DNA of 64,000 nt from Paenibacillus phytohabitans (GTDB lineage: Bacteria > Bacillota > Bacilli > Paenibacillales > Paenibacillaceae). A program made the translations under genes and the position numbers. Numbering within the stretch: the stretch's first letter is position 1; every line of letters begins with the position of its first letter. This document shows, piece after piece, positions 1 through 9,160 of this stretch. The stretch covers positions 62,001 through 126,000 of the forward strand of contig NZ_WHOB01000027.1 of assembly GCF_013141775.1 (NCBI RefSeq). The letters run 5' to 3'. Under the pieces are notes generated by a model, which had not been told where the DNA came from, ran no database searches, and saw only the letters and a program-made list of their open reading frames with translations.

Positions 1-315
1 CAGCCGGTGCTCGACATATTCGCCGAAGGGATGCTCCAGCAGAAATGTGGTGTTGCTCGCCAGACTCCCGTCCCGGTAGACATCACGCATCATGTCCTGG
101 ACGGACTGGTATTTGTTCTCCACATAGTTGCTGATGCTCTCCATCGTCTTGCGCTGGATATCCATCTGCCGCTGCACCGCAGAATCCGAGATCAGCATCA
201 GCACCAGATACGAGAAGGCAATGATCGTTGCAATGAAGATACAGGAGACAATAAGGGTGAAGCGCATAAACATATTATCTTTAAAATACTTGCGGTACAG
301 GGAATTACTTCGCAT
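1..315 (-). CDS. Membrane sensor protein, N-terminal part (cut by window start)
   Basis: The 105 visible codons start at an ATG preceded by a strong GGAGGTGG site. They encode a short basic cytoplasmic start (MRSNSLYRKYFKDN), one long hydrophobic segment at about residues 17-43, and the beginning of an extracellular helical region. This is the usual start of Paenibacillus YesM-type histidine kinases and of membrane-bound AraC regulators, which sense outside the cell. The part that would separate these two classes lies beyond the window edge, so only 'sensor' is supported. The gene reads out of the window. Confidence 0.6.
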   Translation of the reverse strand, partial: MRSNSLYRKYFKDNMFMRFTLIVSCIFIATIIAFSYLVLMLISDSAVQRQMDIQRKTMESISNYVENKYQSVQDMMRDVYRDGSLASNTTFLLEHPFGEYVEHRL

Positions 316-325
316 AATCCACCTC

Positions 326-414
326 CTTCAAGTTTGTCAGCTTACGCTTCCGTGAAACCACTTCGTACAAACTCACTTCGGAAGCATTGGCTTCAAGTTT
401 GTCAGCTTACGCTT
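326..414. repeat. 24-bp perfect direct repeat
   Basis: Positions 326-349 and 391-414 carry the same 24 bases (core AGTTTGTCAGCTTACGCTT), 65 bp apart. The first copy touches the ribosome-binding site of the truncated sensor gene, so both copies lie in its 5' leader. No function is known to me. Confidence 0.7.
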
Positions 415-434
415 ATCATTATGATACACAAGAA

Positions 435-470
435 GCGCTCCCCCCTAAATACTGTTCAGGGGGTGAGCGC
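435..470 (-). terminator. Terminator of the GH85-SLH gene
   Basis: A long GC-rich hairpin (arms GCGCTC-CCCCCT and AGGGGG-GAGCGC) lies 48 bp after the stop of the minus-strand GH85 gene and is followed by a T-containing stretch. The hairpin and its left flank resemble the hairpin after the other SLH gene at 52661-52697, so the two genes share their downstream sequence as well. Confidence 0.75.
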
Positions 471-517
471 CTTGTTTATGGCTTGAGCCGGCGGTCTTTC
501 CTTACCGCCCGCCAGGC

Positions 518-3500
518 TTATTTCAGATAATTCAGCAGCATCTGCGCAGCTTCTGCCCGGGTGGCGGGAGCTTTGGGCGCGAAGGTTCCGTCAGCCCGCC
601 CTTTCACGAGGCCAAGCGCAGCGGCTTCAGCCACCTGATCCGCTGCCCAGCCGGAGATGTCTCCAGCATCCTTAATAGACAGGCTGCCCGTTGCGGCCGG
701 GATTGAACCCTGCTGCAGCCGGTAAGCGCGCATCAGAATGACGGCCATCTCTTCCCGGCTGATTGCTGCAGCCGGCTGGAAAGACTCCGGCGTACGGCCG
801 GTAATCAGACCGGCCTGGACCATGCCGGAGAGTGCCTGCTGATACCAGGCGCCTGCCGGAACATCAGTGAAGGAAGTAGTGCCGCTGCCGCTTAGCTGCA
901 GCGTGCCGGCCATCAGCTGCACGAATTCAGCCCGGGTAATATTCCGGCCCGGCTGATAAGCCTGCTCCGATATTCCCTTGATCAGATGCTTCGCAGACAG
1001 CTCACGCAAGGCTTCGAAGGCCCAGTGCGTGACCGGAACATCGTTGAACTGCTTCGTATACTCCAGCAGTGCGTAAGTGCCGTTGCCGTCAAGTTCGGCT
1101 GTAAGACTGCCGGCCGCAGCAGATCCTCCCAGATAAGTGAGTGTACCGTCACTGCCTACACGGTACAAGCCAAGCAGCTTCGGATGAAGTGCTTCACCGG
1201 CTGGCCAGCTTATACTAACAGGAGAAGCGTAATTGCCGGGACGCTTAACGGTTCCATCTGCCAGGGACAAGCTCAGATCATAGTCCAGGAGTTGTCCCTT
1301 AAGCGAGACACCGGCTTCCGTCTTCAGCAAAGCTTGTGCAAGTGCCTTGAATTCTGCTTGCAGCACGATCTTTGCACCGTTGCCCTGGGCAGCAGGCACG
1401 GCTTCGGCCAGCTGCTTCAGCAGGTCCGGTGTCAGTTCAAGAACTGTTCCGTCTCCCTCTACGCGGAGCGTATTGGTTCCCAGCAGCTCACCGGCGTTAA
1501 CCGGAAGCTCAATTGTGACCGCTTGCTGTACCTGCACGGTAACTACACCGTTTACGGCCGGACTGCCCAGCTGTGCGGCTGATATCACTGCGACCGAAGG
1601 CGCCGGTGTTGCAGCCGGTACAGGTGTTGCCGTTGGCAGAGCAGCCACCGGAGGATTGGTTGCCGTCAACGGGGGATTAGTTGGCGTCACCGGCTGACGG
1701 TTTACATTCAGAGTAATAACCTCTGTATCCGCCGTATCCACATAAGGGCGGCCGCCAACGATGCGGGTATTCTCTACACGCGCCTTATAAACGCCCGTAT
1801 CAGAAAGTTGCGCCTTGGCAAGGGTCAGGCTGCTGCCAAGAGCATCCTCTATAACCAGATCATCTTTGAACCAGCTGTAGCCCAGTTCACCATATACGGA
1901 ATCGGCAACAACTGTAAAGGTCACATCGTTACCTTCCATTACTGATTGGCTTGTCGCTGTAAATGAAGCAATCGCCGGAGCTTCATGCTGCGGATAGACC
2001 TTCAGTGCCAGTGGTGAGCCAACGATACGCGCCGGGTCTGTGGCCTCTTTGCCGGTCAGCACAACACGATAATTCGTTCCATCTTCTTCAAATAATGGAT
2101 TGAACCGGTATACCGCGCCGGTAACGCCCGGAACCGTCTGCCATTCCTCATCCGCAGCACGCTTCATTTCCCACTCAATGGAGGCAATATCTCCTGATGT
2201 ATCGACGGCAAGCGCGATCGGCTCCCCGGCAACAGTCTCAAGTACCGATGGCAAATCCATTACAAATGCCGGGGTCATCCATTGGATTTCCGCCGGAAGG
2301 ACCTGCAGGTTGTATTCCTTCTCTGCGGTCAAGCCGCCTTCGCCGGTCACAATGACCTTATAGCGGTAACCGCTCATTTCTTCTGTCAGATCTGTAAGTG
2401 TCAGCGTATCGCCAGTGGCAATAACTTCACCGTATCCTTCTCCCTGATCGGCATACCAGGCATAGACTAATGTACCGGTACCTTTACCAACAGCGCGAAG
2501 CACTCCATCCTGTCCTGCCCGGAACGAGCCTTCACTGACCACCTGTACATTCGGCGGCAGCGCGGTCCATTTCGCCTGCAGCGTAAGCGGACCATTCACC
2601 GTGTCAGAGGCAAAGTGCCATCTCGCATTACCGTTATACCAGCCTTCCAGCACATAACCTTCTCTCGCCACATTCGGTGCAGCTACAAGCGCACCGTTCA
2701 TAACCTGGACAACCTTCGCTTTCGGCTGGCCGCCGTTACTGTTAAAGGTTACGTTGTACCGCTTATCCAGCTGCAGCGGCTGGGATTTGTTCCCGCTGTA
2801 ATCCTCCATCACCACTGTTACTGCTTTGGTCGACGTAAAGCTAAGGCTTGCCTTCGTGGTGCGGCCGCGGATAATCATCGGCTTTTGCGCTGCTGCCCCT
2901 GATAAATAGGTTACCGCAAAAGACTTAGGAACTCCGTCTTCATAGACGTACATGTACCTCCAGTCCCGTGTGTTCGGCATTGGCAGGCTCAGTGTATTTC
3001 CATTCCAGGACCATGCTTCGGCATAAGGCTCCGACAGCTTGTCAATGAATGTACCATTATAGGTTACAATATCCGAGTTGCCTGCCTGGATGGTTACAGT
3101 GAACTCGTCCCCATTAACTGGCATATCGCTGAACAATGCCGAGGTTGTCCCTTGCGGCAGGATCAATTGTCTGGAGACAGGCTCTGCGGTTGTAATCCAG
3201 TTTACCGATTTCACCGTCACCTTAACGTTCCCGGCAGCGTCTGAACCGGACCACTTGACCAGTAGATCGCCGTTCTCGCTAGCTTCGGCCTCAGCACCCG
3301 ATACCGCCGAGTCCAAATTAAAGGACACTGTGGCCGCTTCCCCTTCTACTCCGTCCGCTCCTACAGGAATGACTTTAATTATACCGGATTTGGCTGGCAG
3401 CTGTTTGATGTAGAACGTCTCGTCATATTTGCCGCCCATAAAGATGTCGTTCACATATACATTGTATTGCTTCACCTGGGAATAATCGCTGTTCAGATCC

Positions 3501-5551
3501 CACTTCAGAATCATTTCATTCGTATTCGGCAAGGCCTGCGAAACCACCAGATGGGTTGGCGCGGCCGGCTTCACGGCTGAACCGTCAGAGATGCGGATTT
3601 GGCCGATGTTTACCTGATAATCGGCGATTGTGCTTGCACCCGGCGTAAACACCAGGCCAAAGGCTGCGATTTCTTTACCTGCGTAAGCCCCCAGATCCAC
3701 CTCAGCCGTTGCCCAGCCCATGGTTTGTTTACCGCTGTTCTCCACAGGTACCCTGACTACCTTGGACGGATTGTCCTTGAAGATCAGGCCTGCACTCAAG
3801 ACAGAAGCATCGTCGGCTGAAGTCTTGTTATAAGCAATCGACAGCTGGGACGTTGCCTGTACGGACAGGTCGCTCTTGTACAAGCGGAGGAAATTCTCCT
3901 TGTCCAGCGCCCCGTTCACAACCAGTGAACTGCCTCCGTTGAAGCCGCCGATCTGCTTATAGCTCATGCGTGAATTGTCTGTCATTGTATATTCCGGACC
4001 GTAGTCGTAATCAACCGTCAAGCGGTTGCCCAGGGTATCCTGCCACCATTGCCACGTTACAGGAATATCCTGAAGGCTCATGTTGGACCATTCTTCCTCA
4101 TTTGACTTTTCCCCGTTAACATAATAAGAAATACCATGCCCGGTATTGAAATTCGTATAGAAGTTGGAATTCTGAACCACGGAGCGTTCCGCAATGACCG
4201 AAGAAATTCCCGGCCAGTAGCGGTTATCCGCATAGACATCCGCCACCGTATTCGCGGGCGAAACGGTTGTATTGCCGGGGTTCACATTCGGACCTGACCA
4301 CCAGAGCTGCTCCCGCAGATGGGTCATCCACTGGTAATCATTGTCGGTGCGTTTGGAGACAGGCCACGCTTGTCCCATATCCTCGTCAAGACCGGCATGG
4401 ACGAAATCAGCTCCGAGCGTAGCGATGCTCAAACGCGGAGCTCCGCCTGCTGTCAACTTGTCTTTCAGAGCTGTTCCCTGTACGCTCTTGAAACGGTCAC
4501 GGCCTGCTTCAAGTCCGGCAAAGCCAATATCAAACAGATTGTAATTTGTCCCTTCATCCTCATTCATTCCAGCCAAATAGCCTATAGCTGTATTAATATG
4601 GGTGCTATTCACTCCGTAATCGAAGAAAAAGGAGTTTGAAACCGGCTCTTTTGCCGTTTTATCATACAGCATCGAAATATTGTTATTACTAAAGGTTCTT
4701 GTAAAGGTATTGGAACCGTTGTTCGTAGTTAATGAATCGTACCACTGGACATATAACCCGCCTTGTTGCAGCACCTTCATGAAAGCCATGTAATCGGGAA
4801 TATCGGCTGTAGCGACATTCGGGCTCACCTCTTCCTGATTAAGGAAATAGCCGTCGAAGCCGAAGTAATTTGCCATTTCAATCATTTTCCTGGCAACCGG
4901 GAAGTCACCGTTCTCATCCTTCACAATCATTTGTTTGTAGGTTTGCTGTCCGCGGTCATTGTTGGAGAAAAACACACCGGCCAGCGACATGACCCCATTC
5001 TTATGTGCGGCATCCGTATAGGTTGGATTCGGAATATTCAGCATGCCGAACTCAAACCACTTCTGCTGCCAGTCGGACTGGGCCAGATCATCGTAATATT
5101 CCGGCGGCGTATATGCCGTTGCAGTACCATGCCAATACGAATAATAATCAACATACTGCCAGAAATTGAAGTGATATTGGGCAAACTTGTTGGTATAAGG
5201 AGCATTTTCAATGAAGGCATTTCCATAATCGCCTGCGACATTCATCATCTTGACATCCGGACTCAGCTTAGGATTGGCCTGTGTAGCCGTGAAAGATGAA
5301 ATCCGCTTCTGTAAAGGCACGCGGGAACGAAGCAGTTCCGCATCCGGATCGGTCTCAGGACTCCAACCCGCGATTTGATTGCTGGTGTAGCCATGTATAC
5401 TCGGCTGGTTAGCTCCATGCGCGCTGTCCCCTTTGAACGGCCAGGTATCTCCGGCCAGAGCGGTCTGCGGCAGCAAGCCTGCAAGTAGCGCCGCACTTAT
5501 TACGGTTGAAGTCAGTCTGCGAAGTTTGCGTGTTTGGGTATGAGATATCAT
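518..5551 (-). CDS. Wall-anchored GH85 endo-beta-N-acetylglucosaminidase with SLH domains
   Basis: GH85 enzymes cut the GlcNAc-GlcNAc core of N-glycans using a substrate-assisted Asn-x-Glu pair. Here the motif FDGYFLNQE puts Asn238 and Glu240 in the expected place. In order the 1,677 residues show: a Sec signal peptide (about 1-33, ending ALA); the GH85 barrel (about 80-400); beta-sandwich and Fn3-like modules; an InlB-type repeat (about 955-1015, GYVLEGWYN); Ig-like modules; a Pro/Thr linker; a conserved beta domain; and three SLH repeats (about 1502-1677) that should bind secondary wall polymer. The enzyme should therefore stay on the cell surface. The C-terminal half closely matches the GH43-SLH protein at 47057-52615. 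A cre-like site lies upstream. Family call is firm; exact glycan preference is unknown. Confidence 0.92.
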   Translation of the reverse strand: MISHTQTRKLRRLTSTVISAALLAGLLPQTALAGDTWPFKGDSAHGANQPSIHGYTSNQIAGWSPETDPDAELLRSRVPLQKRISSFTATQANPKLSPDVKMMNVAGDYGNAFIENAPYTNKFAQYHFNFWQYVDYYSYWHGTATAYTPPEYYDDLAQSDWQQKWFEFGMLNIPNPTYTDAAHKNGVMSLAGVFFSNNDRGQQTYKQMIVKDENGDFPVARKMIEMANYFGFDGYFLNQEEVSPNVATADIPDYMAFMKVLQQGGLYVQWYDSLTTNNGSNTFTRTFSNNNISMLYDKTAKEPVSNSFFFDYGVNSTHINTAIGYLAGMNEDEGTNYNLFDIGFAGLEAGRDRFKSVQGTALKDKLTAGGAPRLSIATLGADFVHAGLDEDMGQAWPVSKRTDNDYQWMTHLREQLWWSGPNVNPGNTTVSPANTVADVYADNRYWPGISSVIAERSVVQNSNFYTNFNTGHGISYYVNGEKSNEEEWSNMSLQDIPVTWQWWQDTLGNRLTVDYDYGPEYTMTDNSRMSYKQIGGFNGGSSLVVNGALDKENFLRLYKSDLSVQATSQLSIAYNKTSADDASVLSAGLIFKDNPSKVVRVPVENSGKQTMGWATAEVDLGAYAGKEIAAFGLVFTPGASTIADYQVNIGQIRISDGSAVKPAAPTHLVVSQALPNTNEMILKWDLNSDYSQVKQYNVYVNDIFMGGKYDETFYIKQLPAKSGIIKVIPVGADGVEGEAATVSFNLDSAVSGAEAEASENGDLLVKWSGSDAAGNVKVTVKSVNWITTAEPVSRQLILPQGTTSALFSDMPVNGDEFTVTIQAGNSDIVTYNGTFIDKLSEPYAEAWSWNGNTLSLPMPNTRDWRYMYVYEDGVPKSFAVTYLSGAAAQKPMIIRGRTTKASLSFTSTKAVTVVMEDYSGNKSQPLQLDKRYNVTFNSNGGQPKAKVVQVMNGALVAAPNVAREGYVLEGWYNGNARWHFASDTVNGPLTLQAKWTALPPNVQVVSEGSFRAGQDGVLRAVGKGTGTLVYAWYADQGEGYGEVIATGDTLTLTDLTEEMSGYRYKVIVTGEGGLTAEKEYNLQVLPAEIQWMTPAFVMDLPSVLETVAGEPIALAVDTSGDIASIEWEMKRAADEEWQTVPGVTGAVYRFNPLFEEDGTNYRVVLTGKEATDPARIVGSPLALKVYPQHEAPAIASFTATSQSVMEGNDVTFTVVADSVYGELGYSWFKDDLVIEDALGSSLTLAKAQLSDTGVYKARVENTRIVGGRPYVDTADTEVITLNVNRQPVTPTNPPLTATNPPVAALPTATPVPAATPAPSVAVISAAQLGSPAVNGVVTVQVQQAVTIELPVNAGELLGTNTLRVEGDGTVLELTPDLLKQLAEAVPAAQGNGAKIVLQAEFKALAQALLKTEAGVSLKGQLLDYDLSLSLADGTVKRPGNYASPVSISWPAGEALHPKLLGLYRVGSDGTLTYLGGSAAAGSLTAELDGNGTYALLEYTKQFNDVPVTHWAFEALRELSAKHLIKGISEQAYQPGRNITRAEFVQLMAGTLQLSGSGTTSFTDVPAGAWYQQALSGMVQAGLITGRTPESFQPAAAISREEMAVILMRAYRLQQGSIPAATGSLSIKDAGDISGWAADQVAEAAALGLVKGRADGTFAPKAPATRAEAAQMLLNYLK

Positions 5552-5612
5552 TGTCCACTCTCCTCATGTAATGGGGATGATCTTCGATACTGCTAGTTCA
5601 AACGGTGTATTA

Positions 5613-5626
5613 TTGGAAACGCATTC
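5613..5626 (-). promoter_or_regulatory. cre-like site upstream of the GH85 gene
   Basis: On the minus strand this reads TGAATGCGTTTCCA, matching 12 of 14 positions of the Bacillus CcpA consensus TGWNANCGNTNWCA. It lies about 60 bp upstream of the GH85 start, which suggests carbon catabolite control. The match is imperfect. Confidence 0.4.
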
Positions 5627-5882
5627 ATAAAAAATCCTGCTGTACCCCCCTTTTATTCTTTATCCAAATTTAATATATAGCAGGAGCTGCCGGTCCAAGT
5701 AGAAGCGAAATTAAAGATACACTGGCCAAATTAAAGGAAAGTCTGCAACAGCCCATAACCAAATAGAGCACAGCTCCAATAGTCCTGAGACATGCTCTGA
5801 TTGATTTGACGCTACATCTTACTTTTTACTGTCCAGATTCCCTTCGGGCAGAAGCAAGCAGGAGCATCTTACTTTATATAAT

Positions 5883-6054
5883 CCTGCACCAAATACAACA
5901 TTCCCCTCTCGATCCAGGACAAAATCCAAAATTGTTGTACAAAAAGCATCATTTCGCTGCCTCCAGACGGTTTAGCTGAATAATTGCTGTATTTCGTACA
6001 ACAATCCTGCCAAATACCCGGATATCCGGGTATCGAAGTTGTACTACGTACAAC
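5883..6054. repeat. Array of four GTTGTA...TACAAC palindromes, 51-52 bp period
   Basis: The 759-bp gap between the GH85 and GH43 genes holds no convincing gene. It contains four full or half copies of a palindrome like GTTGTACTACGTACAAC. Their left arms fall at about 5883 (inferred from its right arm at 5894), 5934, 5986 and 6038, so the steps are 51, 52 and 52 bp. The sequence between copies is not conserved. The same kind of array occurs at 52877-53050. I see nothing else supportable in 5627-5882 or 6055-6228. Confidence 0.7.
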
Positions 6055-6228
6055 ATTAACGTCGAATACGATGTGAACTTAAGAGCCTCAGCGCTTCCGG
6101 CACGGACACGGTGTTGGAATTCAGAAGAGCCTCCTTATCTCGATCACGTGAATCGGCAACTTGTCCGAGCTTACTCTAACGTGCTAACGTGCGGTTCACA
6201 TTGCCGGATTATTCAGTCTACATACAGC

Positions 6229-6258
6229 AAAAAAGCAGCCTCCGCGGGGAAGCTGCCG
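6229..6258 (-). terminator. Terminator of the GH43 operon
   Basis: Read on the minus strand, GGCAGC and GGCTGC arms form a short GC-rich hairpin followed by six T, about 50 bp after the stop of the downstream GH43 gene. This is a typical rho-independent terminator. Confidence 0.85.
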
Positions 6259-6310
6259 TTTGTTCTGCTGTCATACAGGCTGCTGTACTGCAAGCTGCTG
6301 AGCCTGCGGA

Positions 6311-7312
6311 TTACTCCGCTGATTCAGCAGAGGCCGGGTATGGATCAATCTTCTGAATTGTTCCGTCTTCATTATATTTAAGCTCGGTATATTTCACGCT
6401 GCGCTTATGGTTCACGCCGCCTGATAACGAGCTGTCGTGATAGAACAGATACCACTTGTCCTCGAATTGAACAATCGAATGATGGGTGGTCCAGCCAATG
6501 ACCGGAGAGAGAATTTCTCCCTTGAAGGTAAATGGCCCCTGCGGATTCCGGCTGACGGCATACACCAGCGTGTGCTGTGTTCCTGTCGAGTAAGAGAGAT
6601 AATAATACCCGTTGTACTTGTGGACCCAGGGTCCTTCGAAATATCTCCGCTGCTCATCCCCGGCAAGAATCGGGTTGCCCTCTTCATCCACAATCGAAAT
6701 CTCTGCAGGCTGCTCTTGAAAAGACAGCATATCCTCGCTCAGCAGAGCCACGCGCGGTCCAATCGCCAGCGCATCCAGAGCAGGCCCTTCCGCATCCGCC
6801 ACGAATGTGCCAGTCTGCCATTTCTCCAGCTGCCCTCCCCAAAGACCGCCGAAATAGATATAAGCCTGGTTATCGTCATCCACCAATACAGCCGGATCAA
6901 TACTATAGCTGCCAGCGATGTAATCGGGCTGCGGGTCAAACGGGCCTGCCGGTGAAGCAGAGGTAGCCACACCAATCCGGAATATTCCGTCGTGGTCACG
7001 GGCCGGGAAGAACAGGTAATAGGTATTATTCTTATAGGCCGCATCCGGAGCCCAGAGCTGCTTGGAGGCCCAGGGGATCTGATCCAGATGGAGCGCCTGG
7101 CCGTGATCCACTACCGGCGAATCAAAGCTATCCAGTGACAGAATATGATAGTCTTCCATCGCATACTGGTCCCCGTTATCATTATCCGGTCCATCGTGAT
7201 CCAGGTCATGGGAAGGATAAATGTAGATTTTCCCTTCATAGACATGGGCGGACGGGTCCGCAGTATAGATGTGGGTAACGAGCGGTTCATTAGGTTTCGG
7301 CAAATGTGTCAT
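6311..7312 (-). CDS. GH43 family glycosidase (arabinofuranosidase/xylosidase type)
   Basis: This 333-residue five-bladed beta-propeller has no signal peptide and should act in the cytoplasm on imported arabino- or xylo-oligosaccharides. The three GH43 acidic residues are visible: Asp19 (YTADPSAHV, base), Asp139 (SIDPAVLVDDD, pKa modulator) and Glu226 (FEGPWVHK, acid). It has only the catalytic propeller and no C-terminal sandwich, unlike its upstream neighbour. Its ATG overlaps the neighbour's stop by four bases (ATGA), indicating translational coupling in a two-gene operon. GH43 specificity cannot be read from sequence; alpha-L-arabinofuranosidase or beta-xylosidase are both possible. Confidence 0.9.
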   Translation of the reverse strand: MTHLPKPNEPLVTHIYTADPSAHVYEGKIYIYPSHDLDHDGPDNDNGDQYAMEDYHILSLDSFDSPVVDHGQALHLDQIPWASKQLWAPDAAYKNNTYYLFFPARDHDGIFRIGVATSASPAGPFDPQPDYIAGSYSIDPAVLVDDDNQAYIYFGGLWGGQLEKWQTGTFVADAEGPALDALAIGPRVALLSEDMLSFQEQPAEISIVDEEGNPILAGDEQRRYFEGPWVHKYNGYYYLSYSTGTQHTLVYAVSRNPQGPFTFKGEILSPVIGWTTHHSIVQFEDKWYLFYHDSSLSGGVNHKRSVKYTELKYNEDGTIQKIDPYPASAESAE

Positions 7313-8829
7313 AAGACATCTCCTTTTGTATTTGTGTAATAGAATTCTGCAAAATAACCCGGAGCCGCAGCATCCGCACCCTCTCCCGAGGCGTGAAGTC
7401 CCAGGCAGACACCGGTAAATCCGCCGTTCACCTCAGGTGACAGGACAGATACATGTACCTTCTGCTCTGCGTCATGCCAGGAGATGCCATCCTCAGAATA
7501 CGAGCAGGTATAGACCTCTCCGTCCGAACGGAGGCGGAGCCGTACCCCTCCGGAGCTCCCCGCCGGGTAATGATATATCTGCTTCTCATCCCCGTCTTTG
7601 ACGGTAAGCTCCATAACCCGTCTGCCACTCCGGCTGGCGAGTCCCCAGAAGATATACCCCCGGTTGTTCAGGCGGGCGGCCAGTCCGGCATATTCCCCAT
7701 CCTTCACGGGATCAAAATCCAGACTTACGCCCGTCTCCATCCGGTGATGCTTCTGGCGGATGCAGGCAAATACAGCCGGCGCCTCATCATCCAGCGTGTA
7801 GGTATTCCCCCGGACGGCAAGCTTGCCATCGCGCTCTGTCCAGGAATACCGTTCCTCCTCATAGCTGCGCAGAAAAGCCCATTCCGGGCCGAAGCCTCCG
7901 CTCAGCTCCATGCGCTGAGCAATGTCATCCGGACTGGAATCTTCAGCGGAGACAACGGTTCCTTCATTGTTGTCAATCAACGGCCAGCCTTCTTCCGTCC
8001 AGGTCACCGGAGCCAGGAAGGTCTCTCTGCCCAGCGGAGAGTATTTGCCGTCCACCGGACGCATGCCCAGAAAGACGGCCCACCACTTCCCGGACGTATC
8101 CTCTACCAGATCCGCATGGCCCAGGCATTGAACCGGATGCTCCTTCAGCCCGCGGTGGGTCAGTATAGGTTCAGGCTTATTCTCAAACGGCCCGTAAGGG
8201 TTGCTGCTGCGGGCAATGATCTCCCGGTGATCCCGGGCGGTGCCGCCCGATGCCGTCATCAGGTAGTAGACGCCTTTGATTTTATACAGATGCGGCCCTT
8301 CTACCCATGGACCCTCATCCCCCCGCCAGATCTCCACAGGCTCAGACAGCACTTCACCGGATTCCGGATGAATCTCGTACTGGATAATATGGGATTCATA
8401 GCCGGCTCCATTCTGCACAGTCACGTAAGCGCGCCCATCCTCATCGAAGAACAGGGACGGATCAATTCCCCCATAAGGCAACAGGACCGGCTCTGACCAG
8501 GGACCTTCCGGCTTGTCCGCTGTCACGAAGAAATTACCGATCCCCCTCACATCCGTAGTAATCATATAGAATCGGCCTGCATGATGGCGTATCGTAGCGG
8601 CATATATACCGTCAGAGCTGCCGCTTGTCCGCAGGTCCACCTGGGACTTCCGGGTCAATACATGTCCTATCGGCGTCCAGTGAATCAGATCCTTGCTATG
8701 GAAGATAGGGACGCCGGGAAAATACTCAAAAGAGCTGTTAATCAAATAGTAATCATCATTTACGCGGACTACACTTGGATCTGGATAGTAGCCGGAGATC
8801 ACGGGGTTCCTGACATTTATTGAGTGCAT
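7309..8829 (-). CDS. GH43 beta-xylosidase-like enzyme, two-domain
   Basis: This is a 506-residue cytoplasmic glycosidase of the XynB type. The N-terminal propeller (about 1-310) has Asp17 (YYPDPSVV, base), Asp123 (GGIDPSLFFDEDG) and Glu177 (WVEGPHLYK, acid). The C-terminal part (about 320-506) is the beta-sandwich that closes the active site in two-domain GH43 beta-xylosidases. No leader peptide is present, so it probably removes xylose or arabinose from imported oligosaccharides. It is the first gene of the operon. Its promoter region carries a cre-like site and a 62-bp element shared with the thuA-like operon, which suggests AraC-type activation. Confidence 0.9.
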   Translation of the reverse strand: MHSINVRNPVISGYYPDPSVVRVNDDYYLINSSFEYFPGVPIFHSKDLIHWTPIGHVLTRKSQVDLRTSGSSDGIYAATIRHHAGRFYMITTDVRGIGNFFVTADKPEGPWSEPVLLPYGGIDPSLFFDEDGRAYVTVQNGAGYESHIIQYEIHPESGEVLSEPVEIWRGDEGPWVEGPHLYKIKGVYYLMTASGGTARDHREIIARSSNPYGPFENKPEPILTHRGLKEHPVQCLGHADLVEDTSGKWWAVFLGMRPVDGKYSPLGRETFLAPVTWTEEGWPLIDNNEGTVVSAEDSSPDDIAQRMELSGGFGPEWAFLRSYEEERYSWTERDGKLAVRGNTYTLDDEAPAVFACIRQKHHRMETGVSLDFDPVKDGEYAGLAARLNNRGYIFWGLASRSGRRVMELTVKDGDEKQIYHYPAGSSGGVRLRLRSDGEVYTCSYSEDGISWHDAEQKVHVSVLSPEVNGGFTGVCLGLHASGEGADAAAPGYFAEFYYTNTKGDVL

Positions 8830-8850
8830 AATAGCCTCCCTGAAATTGTG

Positions 8851-8864
8851 CGCAAGCGTTTACA
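8851..8864 (-). promoter_or_regulatory. cre-like site upstream of the GH43 operon
   Basis: The minus strand reads TGTAAACGCTTGCG, 12 of 14 to the CcpA consensus TGWNANCGNTNWCA, starting 22 bp upstream of the first GH43 start. Its position at or after the likely promoter fits repression by CcpA when better sugars are present. Confidence 0.45.
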
Positions 8865-8959
8865 ATCCACAGTACCATTCTACAAGCCGATATTATTTTT
8901 TCCCATACGCAGAATAAAGGACTTACCCCGAAAATTATGAGAATTACCATCCTACTGAA

Positions 8960-9021
8960 ATTGTAATTTAAACAAAGAGCCGCTGCTCGCCATTTTACTT
9001 GAAGGATTGGTCATTTTTTGC
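8960..9021 (-). promoter_or_regulatory. 62-bp conserved element, copy A (AraC-type operator plus -10)
   Basis: By hand alignment this block matches 20301-20362 at 48 of 62 positions with no gaps. Read toward the GH43 operon it holds two direct half-sites, AAAATGAC and AAAATGGC, exactly 21 bp apart, then ATTACAAT, a possible -10, with no good -35. Two direct half-sites two helical turns apart are typical of AraC-family operators, and a missing -35 fits activator dependence. The remainder of 8830-9160 holds the cre-like site and the start region of the plus-strand transporter. Confidence 0.65.
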
Positions 9022-9160
9022 GGAATGTTTATCAAATGTTAATGAAATCTTTATGGTCTGTTCAGATTAGACGGGGTGAACGTTTATAACGGGCCGCTAG
9101 AATGAGAGAAAGACAGCAGACACTTTAAGTACATAGAAATCTAATGAGGTGGGAGAACGC

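Noticed and set aside
6073..6381. 102-residue plus-strand frame in the intergenic region
   Set aside because: No ribosome site, low-complexity composition unlike neighbours, and it crosses the terminator of the GH43 operon.
7453..8496. 347-residue plus-strand reading frame
   Set aside because: It is antisense to the GH43 gene, which has all catalytic residues; the plus frame shows no family features.
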